From NCBI GenBank assembly GCA_024710675.1, contig JANJUH010000097.1, positions 1 through 5,218 of the forward strand: 5,218 nt of DNA, in the 5' to 3' direction. The notes beneath the pieces were generated by a model, which had not been told where the DNA came from, did no database searches, and worked only from the letters and a program-made list of their open reading frames with translations. Positions 1-3,848 of this stretch are shown here, piece by piece. This DNA comes from Lysobacterales bacterium. Its GTDB lineage: Bacteria; Pseudomonadota; Gammaproteobacteria; Xanthomonadales; SZUA-5. Every line of letters starts with the position of its first letter. Positions within the stretch are counted from its first letter, which is position 1. The translations under genes were made by a program, and so were the position numbers.

Positions 1-261
1 ATTGAGGTCTTCGGGTGTCGTCTCCTCGAAGGCCAGCCCGAGCACGATCACATCGTCGCGCGCATGGTCGAGTTCGTCGAGTTCAGGCATTTCCTTGATG
101 CACGGGCCGCACCAGGTCGCCCAGTAATTGACGACCACCCATTGGCCGCGCTGCGCTGACAGGTCGAAGGTATCGCCGGCGAGTGTCGGGACACTCAGTT
201 CGATCGGTGCCGCGTGGGCTACGGTGGACAGCGCAAGCGAGACGGCGAGCACTCGGATCAT
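1..261 (-). CDS. TlpA/thioredoxin-family thiol:disulfide oxidoreductase, N-terminal part (3' end cut by window)
   Basis: The 87 visible codons begin with ATG at 261-259. Residues 1-17 (MIRVLAVSLALSTVAHA) look like a short Sec signal peptide with an AHA|AP cleavage site, which places the protein in the periplasm. The thioredoxin fold follows: strand WVVVNYWA at 41-48, then the redox motif WCGPC at 50-54 (bases 114-100), then IKEMPELDEL, typical of the TlpA/ResA/DsbE group. The next strand, VIVLGLAFEE, is at 71-80. Proteins of this family reduce or exchange disulfides outside the cytoplasm, for example in cytochrome c maturation or protection of secreted thiols; the partner cannot be told here. 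The start is supported by a strong ribosome binding site (AGGAGA, 274-269). The gene lies 60 bases downstream of the YihY/BrkB gene on the same strand, so co-transcription is likely. The C-terminus, including the cis-Pro loop, lies outside the window. Confidence 0.93.
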   Translation of the reverse strand, partial: MIRVLAVSLALSTVAHAAPIELSVPTLAGDTFDLSAQRGQWVVVNYWATWCGPCIKEMPELDELDHARDDVIVLGLAFEETTPEDLN

Positions 262-268
262 GGGCGAA

Positions 269-274
269 TCTCCT
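269..274 (-). promoter_or_regulatory. Shine-Dalgarno site of the TlpA-like gene
   Basis: AGGAGA on the minus strand lies seven bases before the ATG at 261. It is the clearest ribosome binding site in the window. It fixes the start of the thioredoxin-like protein at the codon that also gives a complete signal peptide. Confidence 0.75.
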
Positions 275-321
275 GGCAACAGGGGCAGAGGATCGGCTGT
301 GGGCAATGGACCGGCCGTGAA

Positions 322-1590
322 TCAGGGACCGGCGGCGGCCTCGCCGGCTTTCGCCTCACCGCGTCGCAGCAGCTCGGCCAGTGAAATGTCGAGGACCTCT
401 TCGCCTTGTCGCGCCGCCTGCTCGCAGAGCTGCAGCGCACGCTCGCCTGCCGTCAGGGCAGGCAGCGCCGTGCTCCGGCTGGTCGCCAGCGGCAACAGGA
501 AGGCATCGCTGCGATACAGCGTGCGCAGGCGGATGCCTTCGGGATCGCGGCTCAGGATGAAGCTGCCGATGTCGGTGCGCTGGGCGATGCGTTCGCGTTC
601 GAACAGCGCGAGCAGGGCGGCGATGGTCGCCTCCGGCACGTCGGGCAGGCTGGCCGCCAGGTCATTCAGCGAGGCGCCGATGCCGGCGGTCTGGGCCTCG
701 CGCAACTTCAGCAGGACGCGCAGCGCAGCCGCGAAGCGCAGGCGATCGGAGAAATCGGGCTGCCCGGCCTCGCGCTGGAAGGCGCCGAGAGCGGCGGTCA
801 GCGAGGCACCGAGCAGCAGGATCGACCACGAGACATAGATCCACAGCAGGAAGACCGGAAAGAAGGCGAGCGCACCGTAGATCTGCTGGTAATTGGCGTA
901 GCGTCCGATGAACTCGGTGAAGGCCCATTTGGCGACCTGGAAGGCCGCCGCCGCGAACAGGCCGCCGGCGAGTGCGTGGCGCAGGCGCACCGGGCAGTTC
1001 GGCACCACCAGGTAGGCGAGCGTCGCCGCCGCCAGGCTGATCAGCAAGGGCAGGGCGCGCACCAGCGAGGACTCGAAGGCGGCGTGACCCTCCCAGCCCG
1101 CAAACAGCGGTGCCGCGATGATCGCCGAACTGACCGCCAGTCCGGCGCCGACCAGCAGCGGTCCCAGCGTCAGCACGGTCCAGAACACCACGAAGCGCGC
1201 CAGCGCCCGGCGCGGCACCGGCACCCGCCAGATGCGGTTGAAGGCGTGCTCGATCGAGGTCATCAGCAAAAGACCGCTGATCACCAGCGCGCCAATGCCG
1301 ACCGCCGTCAGTTGCGAGGCCTTGGTCACGAACTCCTTGATGTAGGCCTCGACCTCGGTGCCGGAAGTGGGCACGAAGTGCTTGAACACAAAGCCCGTGA
1401 CTGCATCCGAGAAACGCTGGAACTCCTGGAAGGAGGCAAAGATGCTCAGCGCCACCGTGAGCAGCGGCACCAGCGCGAAGACCGTGGTGAAGGACAGCGC
1501 ACCGGCGGCCTCGAAGCACTGGTCGTCGTTGAAGCGCCGGCCGATGAAGCGGGCAAAGCGCAGGATCTGCTGGAGCGGCGGGCGTTTCAT
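322..1590 (-). CDS. YihY/virulence factor BrkB family inner-membrane protein with extended C-terminal domain
   Basis: The product is 422 residues, from ATG at 1590 to TGA at 324-322. The N-terminal 270 residues are the YihY/BrkB membrane domain (once misnamed RNase BN). Residues 22-43 contain the family signature, with D22, QCFEAAGALSFTT and VFALVPLL. Hydrophobic segments fall near 28-52, 92-112, 133-160, 176-196, 205-225 and 238-265. The conserved YxxIYGALAFFPVFLLWIY region is at about 234-252. Residues about 275-422 are soluble, Leu/Ala/Arg-rich and helical, and could be a winged-helix-like cytosolic tail. E. coli YihY lacks this tail (about 290 residues), but Xanthomonas-type homologues of about 425 residues have it. 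The biochemical function is unproven; transport or envelope roles have been suggested for the family. The frame stays open 29 codons further upstream, but that stretch lies partly in tandem repeats and does not resemble the family, so I chose M-K-R-P-P. No clear Shine-Dalgarno precedes this ATG. Confidence 0.93.
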   Translation of the reverse strand: MKRPPLQQILRFARFIGRRFNDDQCFEAAGALSFTTVFALVPLLTVALSIFASFQEFQRFSDAVTGFVFKHFVPTSGTEVEAYIKEFVTKASQLTAVGIGALVISGLLLMTSIEHAFNRIWRVPVPRRALARFVVFWTVLTLGPLLVGAGLAVSSAIIAAPLFAGWEGHAAFESSLVRALPLLISLAAATLAYLVVPNCPVRLRHALAGGLFAAAAFQVAKWAFTEFIGRYANYQQIYGALAFFPVFLLWIYVSWSILLLGASLTAALGAFQREAGQPDFSDRLRFAAALRVLLKLREAQTAGIGASLNDLAASLPDVPEATIAALLALFERERIAQRTDIGSFILSRDPEGIRLRTLYRSDAFLLPLATSRSTALPALTAGERALQLCEQAARQGEEVLDISLAELLRRGEAKAGEAAAGP

Positions 1591-1640
1591 CGGGTGGAAG
1601 TCGACGGCATGGGGTGATGATGCCTTGGACGGGGGCGGAG

Positions 1641-1680
1641 GGCACGAGGGCACGAGGGCACGAGGGCACGAGGGCACGGG
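1641..1680. repeat. 8-bp tandem repeat, unit GCACGAGG, about 4.8 copies
   Basis: From 1642 the unit GCACGAGG occurs four times without change, followed by a partial fifth copy (GCACGGG). The array starts 51 bases upstream of the YihY/BrkB start codon. A unit of 8 is not a multiple of 3, so it is not built for coding. Copy number could vary by slipped-strand replication and would then change the length of the 5' leader of the minus-strand gene. Confidence 0.9.
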
Positions 1681-1683
1681 AGA

Positions 1684-1717
1684 GTGGTGAGTGGTCAGTG
1701 GTCAGTGGTCAGTGCCA
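1684..1717. repeat. 7-bp tandem repeat, unit GTGGTCA, about 4.8 copies
   Basis: The order is GTGGTGA, then GTGGTCA three times, then GTGCCA. The first and last units are degenerate and the middle three identical. It begins three bases after the 8-bp array ends, so two unrelated microsatellites lie back to back. Heptamer arrays of this style are common between genes in Xanthomonadales genomes; that is recalled knowledge, not a search result. Confidence 0.85.
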
Positions 1718-1732
1718 GAGGTTCCCTCCTTG

Positions 1733-1820
1733 TCGTCATTCCGGCGCAAGCGGGAATCCAGTGCTTTTCGCGTTGCTGCTGCCAGCAAAGACTGGATCCC
1801 GGCCTTCGCCGGGATGACGA
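1733..1820. repeat. 88-bp palindromic repeat element (MITE-like, two hairpin arms)
   Basis: The 30-base arms at 1733-1762 and 1791-1820 are inverted copies, matching at 25 of 30 positions. Each arm is itself a hairpin. The left is ATTCCGGC, loop GCAA, GCGGGAAT (1738-1757, one mismatch). The right is ATCCCGGC, loop CTTC, GCCGGGAT (1796-1815, perfect). TCGTC (1733-1737) pairs with GACGA (1816-1820), and CCAGT (1758-1762) pairs with ACTGG (1791-1795). The 28-base centre contains another small hairpin, TTGCTG/CAGCAA (1773-1788). The arm resembles the CGTCATTCC...GGAATCCAG palindrome scattered in many proteobacterial genomes, and its core is like the neisserial dRS3 repeat. There is no coding capacity, so any mobility would depend on an enzyme encoded elsewhere. 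Confidence 0.85.
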
Positions 1821-1848
1821 GCGTGGTGGTCAGCGGGCATGACCAAAT

Positions 1849-1911
1849 CGTCGGCATGAATGCCGACCCACACGCCTTCGGTGTTCCTGTGGGTCCGGAT
1901 TCATCCGGACG
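1849..1911. repeat. Inverted pair of REP-like hairpins, GTGGG heads facing inward
   Basis: The left unit (1849-1872) and the right unit (1888-1911) are inverted copies, matching at 20 of 24 positions. Each has a GTGGG head next to a short palindrome: GTCGGCAT-GA-ATGCCGAC on the left and GTCCGGAT-TC-ATCCGGAC on the right. The heads CCCACA and TGTGGG face each other across 15 bases and can pair. A head tetranucleotide plus a hairpin is the layout of REP sequences, and paired inverted REPs form BIME/REPIN units, usually spread by RAYT (TnpA_REP) transposases. No such gene is in this window, so family membership is inferred. Confidence 0.78.
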
Positions 1912-1945
1912 CTCTTCGTTCCGGTGTTCCGGCACCCCGGTGCAG

Positions 1946-1979
1946 TTGACCCCCGCCACACACCGCTGCGGTCTAGCAT
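1946..1979 (+). promoter_or_regulatory. Possible wrbA promoter (weak)
   Basis: TTGACC (1946-1951) is a good -35-like hexamer. TAGCAT (1974-1979) matches four of six -10 positions but sits 22 bases away, longer than the ideal 17. Choosing GTCTAG (1971-1976) gives 19 bases but a worse hexamer. The location, about 30 bases before the wrbA ATG and just after the repeat cluster, is right for a promoter. The spacing makes this tentative. Confidence 0.28.
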
Positions 1980-2006
1980 CGCGCTTCCCTAGCCGAGCAC
2001 CCGCCC

Positions 2007-2603
2007 ATGCCCGAGATCCTCGTCCTTTACTACAGTCGCCACGGCAGCACCGCGCAGCTGGCGCGGAGGATCGCGGCGGGTGTCGAGGAGGTCGACGGCA
2101 TGCAGGCGCGGCTGCGGACCGTGCCCGAGGTGGTCGCGGCGGCCGGTGCGCACAGCGCGCCGGAGGTGCCGCCGGACGGGCCACCCTACGTCAGCCACGG
2201 CGATCTGTCGGCGTGTGCCGGCCTGATCCTCGGCAGCCCGACCCGCTTCGGCAACATGGCAGCGCCACTGAAGCACTTCCTCGATTCCACCGCTGCGCTA
2301 TGGCTTAGCGGGGCCCTTGCCGGCAAGCCGGCGGCCGTTTTCACCTCGACCAGCAGCGCGCATGGCGGGCAGGAGTCGACCTTGCTGTCGATGATGCTGC
2401 CGCTCATGCACCACGGCATGCTGCTGGTCGGTCTGCCCTACAGCGAAGCCGGGCTGGCGCGTACCCAGGGCGGCGGCTCGCCCTACGGCGCCGGGCACCT
2501 GGCCCGGCACGCGCGCGAGACCGAACTGGACGAAGACGAGCGGGCGCTGGCGCGGGCGCTCGGACGTCGTGTCGCCGAGATCGCGCGGAAGCTGGCTCGA
2601 TGA
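2007..2603 (+). CDS. wrbA: NAD(P)H:quinone oxidoreductase, WrbA flavodoxin-like family
   Basis: This is a cytoplasmic FMN enzyme of 198 residues, the normal WrbA length, that reduces quinones by two electrons with NAD(P)H and so avoids semiquinone radicals. After the first strand (ILVLYYS) comes the FMN phosphate loop SRHGSTAQLA at 10-19. The flavin/tetramer loop GSPTRFGNM is at 76-84. FTSTSSAHGGQEST at 112-125 includes the HGGQE motif. H135-H136 and the GGGSPYGA loop at 145-152 are also present. The wording is very close to the Pseudomonas WrbA that I remember. The ATG at 2007 starts directly on the first beta strand; no strong Shine-Dalgarno is visible. The stop overlaps the next gene by four bases (ATGA, 2600-2603), indicating translational coupling. 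A TTGACC-containing promoter candidate lies upstream. Confidence 0.95.
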   Translation: MPEILVLYYSRHGSTAQLARRIAAGVEEVDGMQARLRTVPEVVAAAGAHSAPEVPPDGPPYVSHGDLSACAGLILGSPTRFGNMAAPLKHFLDSTAALWLSGALAGKPAAVFTSTSSAHGGQESTLLSMMLPLMHHGMLLVGLPYSEAGLARTQGGGSPYGAGHLARHARETELDEDERALARALGRRVAEIARKLAR

Positions 2604-2926
2604 ACGCCGCGCAATGGGCCTGGGCTGCCGTCGGCGCCACATTGTTGGTCCGGATCGGCTGGATGGTGCTTTGGCTGCCGCCAGCGGGGGGTGCCCTGGC
2701 CGGACTGGCGGCAGCGCTGTGGCCCTTCCTGCCCCTGGCTGCCGCGTTGGCCTTCCGCCTGACCGGTCCGTTGATCTACGCTGGCATCGCGATGTTGATC
2801 TGCTTCGCGCATGGCGTCATGGAGGCGGTGGCGATGCCCACGCTCAGGCTCGCCGGTCTGCTGGAGACGGCGGCGACGCTGGTCTACTTCGTGGCCTTGT
2901 GGCAGCGCTCGCGGGTAAAGCAGTAG
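2600..2926 (+). CDS. DUF2069 family small inner-membrane protein
   Basis: The product is 108 residues with four predicted membrane helices (about 7-26, 33-53, 57-75 and 83-102) and a short basic tail (RSRVKQ). The stretch AMLICFAHGVMEA at 64-76 matches the conserved FxHGVMEA-type motif of DUF2069, a family of short proteobacterial membrane proteins without known function. The ATG overlaps the wrbA stop (ATGA), and GGAAG at 2587-2591 gives an eight-base-spaced ribosome binding site inside the end of wrbA, so the two are co-translated. I recall the same wrbA-DUF2069 order in Pseudomonas, which suggests the pairing is old. Whether the protein helps WrbA act on membrane quinones is a guess. Confidence 0.9.
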   Translation: MNAAQWAWAAVGATLLVRIGWMVLWLPPAGGALAGLAAALWPFLPLAAALAFRLTGPLIYAGIAMLICFAHGVMEAVAMPTLRLAGLLETAATLVYFVALWQRSRVKQ

Positions 2927-2938
2927 GGCAATGTTGAC

Positions 2939-3008
2939 GTGGGTCCGGATTCATCCGGACGCTTCTCGCTGGCCCGCAAGCAGAGCGTCGGAATGAATCC
3001 CGACCCAC
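2939..3008. repeat. Inverted pair of REP-like hairpins, GTGGG heads facing outward; convergent-gene spacer
   Basis: Two 24-base units (2939-2962 and 2985-3008) are inverted copies matching at 21 of 24 positions. They are clearly the same family as the pair before wrbA: the 22 bases from 2940 are identical to 1890-1911. The outer arms GTGGG/CCCAC pair, and so do the inner CGCT (2960-2963) and AGCG (2984-2987). Between them stand two hairpins (2944-2959 and 2988-3003), giving a compact four-way junction. The element starts 13 bases after the DUF2069 stop and lies between convergent genes, where such repeats often sit and can act as 3'-end stabilisers or weak terminators. There is no U-tract, so I do not call it an intrinsic terminator. 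Confidence 0.8.
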
Positions 3009-3079
3009 AGAAGTCGTCAGGCTCCCCCTGCGCCTCAGCAGCATCAGGGCGGTCCAGCTCCGGGATGCGAGCCTTTCCC

Positions 3080-3100
3080 GAGTCCCAAGTCCCAAGTCCC
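3080..3100. repeat. 7-bp tandem repeat, three copies of (A/G)AGTCCC
   Basis: GAGTCCC is followed by AAGTCCC twice. On the minus strand this reads GGGACTT-GGGACTT-GGGACTC, a heptamer repeat I associate with intergenic DNA of Xanthomonas and relatives. It lies 13 bases downstream of the stop of the J-like membrane protein gene. It is a different heptamer from the one at 1684-1717. Confidence 0.75.
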
Positions 3101-3113
3101 GGTTACTCGTCCC

Positions 3114-3848
3114 TCAACGCTTCCACTTGATCAGCAGCCACGCACACAGCGCGGCGAAGGCGATCGGGATCAGGATGCCGATGCCGCCCGCGAGCACGCG
3201 CGGCAGGATCAGCAGCGAGAGCAGCGCGCCGGCGATGCCGCCGACCAGCAGGAAGGTGCGGCCGATGCCCTCGGTATAGGCCGGATCGGGCGGGGCGTAC
3301 TCCTGCCAGGCCGCGTGCACGCGCGCTTTCCACAGGCGGTGCTCGTCCAGCGGCTGCATCGGCGGCGACTCGGGCTGCCAGTCGAAGAGCCTGGAGATGC
3401 GGACGATCTCGATGTTGCGCAGCGATTCCCCGCTGGCGATCGCATCGCGCAACAGGCGTTCGGCGCCGGTGCGTGTGCCGCGGTCGTGCCAGGCGCCGAA
3501 GCGCTGGATGGCGAGGGCGAGTTCATCGAAATCGCCGGCGGCGCGGGTCAGGGTCAGGATCTGCGCAGCGAGCTTCTCGTCCTCGCTGCGGGTGTCTTCC
3601 GGCAGCGCAGGTGGCGTGTCGCCCGCATCCGTGGCGGTCTCGTTCGCAGGGCGGTCCCAGGGATCGGGATAGGCGCCGGCCGGCAAGTGCGAGGGATCTC
3701 GTTCGGCGGCACGCTGGATCGCCGCTTCGAAAGCCTCGGCCTTGCGCCGGAAGCCTTCCGGATCGTCGCTCTCGCGGGCACTGGCGCGCCAGGCGCTCCA
3801 CGCGTCCTCGACCTCGCGCGGGGTCGCATCGGGTCGCAGGCCAATCAC
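3114..3848 (-). CDS. Uncharacterised protein: degenerate J-domain-like N-terminus and two C-terminal membrane helices
   Basis: From GTG at 3848 the product is 244 residues; I do not recognise a named family. The opening WDVIGLRPDATPREVEDAW (first three residues upstream of the GTG) resembles J-domain helices I-II, as in many WxxLGLxPxAxxxEIxxAY proteins. The Hsp70-activating HPD motif is missing, with ESDDP near that place. Helix III-like RRKAEAFEAAIQRA follows at about 34-47. Residues 50-90 are Pro/Asp-rich linker. Residues 90-185 are a charged helical region containing TRTGAERLLRDAIASG. Two hydrophobic helices lie at about 198-219 and 222-241, and the protein ends in KWKR, so it is probably anchored in the inner membrane by a C-terminal hairpin with the bulk in the cytoplasm. 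The GTG overlaps the carboxylase stop by four bases (GTGA). The start is uncertain: CTG at 3866 would keep the whole WDVIGL motif. The gene is co-directional with the carboxylase. Confidence 0.72.
   Translation of the reverse strand: MIGLRPDATPREVEDAWSAWRASARESDDPEGFRRKAEAFEAAIQRAAERDPSHLPAGAYPDPWDRPANETATDAGDTPPALPEDTRSEDEKLAAQILTLTRAAGDFDELALAIQRFGAWHDRGTRTGAERLLRDAIASGESLRNIEIVRISRLFDWQPESPPMQPLDEHRLWKARVHAAWQEYAPPDPAYTEGIGRTFLLVGGIAGALLSLLILPRVLAGGIGILIPIAFAALCAWLLIKWKR
3845..3848 (-). other. GTGA stop/start overlap between carboxylase and J-like protein
   Basis: The carboxylase ends ATG-TGA. The four bases GTGA at 3848-3845 hold both its stop and the only conventional start codon near the J-like reading frame's beginning. 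The arrangement is typical of translational re-initiation in an operon. It holds only if the GTG is the true start rather than the upstream CTG at 3866. Confidence 0.5.

Larger units (their letters stand above)
1591..2006. other. Divergent intergenic region packed with four kinds of repeat
   Basis: These 416 bases separate the YihY/BrkB gene (minus) from wrbA (plus) and must hold the promoters of both. In order they contain an 8-bp tandem array (1641-1680), a 7-bp tandem array (1684-1717), an 88-bp palindromic element (1733-1820) and an inverted pair of REP-like hairpins (1849-1911). About 95 bases then remain before wrbA. I found no credible gene. Open frames crossing the region are chance GC-rich frames whose translations are low-complexity or repeat-derived. 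Confidence 0.8.

Noticed and set aside
128..838. Plus-strand 236-codon open frame across the TlpA/YihY junction
   Set aside because: It is Ser/Arg/Ala-rich shadow sequence with no motif, and it runs antisense to two recognised genes.
406..1617. Plus-strand 403-codon open frame opposite the YihY/BrkB gene
   Set aside because: Its translation is Gln/Arg/Glu/Gly-rich low-complexity sequence typical of antisense frames in GC-rich genes. The minus strand encodes a clear membrane protein over the same bases.
1591..1677. In-frame 29-codon N-terminal extension of the YihY/BrkB protein, starting at GTG 1677
   Set aside because: The extension starts in the 8-bp tandem repeat and gives Pro/Ser/Cys-rich text unlike the family. 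The ATG at 1590 places the family signature at the expected distance from the N-terminus.
1641..1717. Possible CRISPR array
   Set aside because: The units are 7-8 bases and directly abutting. There are no spacers and no cas genes.
1733..1820. tRNA or other cloverleaf RNA gene
   Set aside because: The branched fold superficially resembles a cloverleaf, but there is no TTCGA-type T-loop, anticodon arm or CCA context, and the arms match a dispersed DNA palindrome.
1614..2308. Several open frames (both strands) across the intergenic region before wrbA
   Set aside because: Their translations come from the tandem and palindromic repeats, or from out-of-frame wrbA sequence, and have no recognisable domain.
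2939..3008. Intrinsic terminator for the wrbA-DUF2069 operon
   Set aside because: Strong hairpins are present, but no T-run follows on either strand, and the sequence is better explained as a dispersed REP-like pair.
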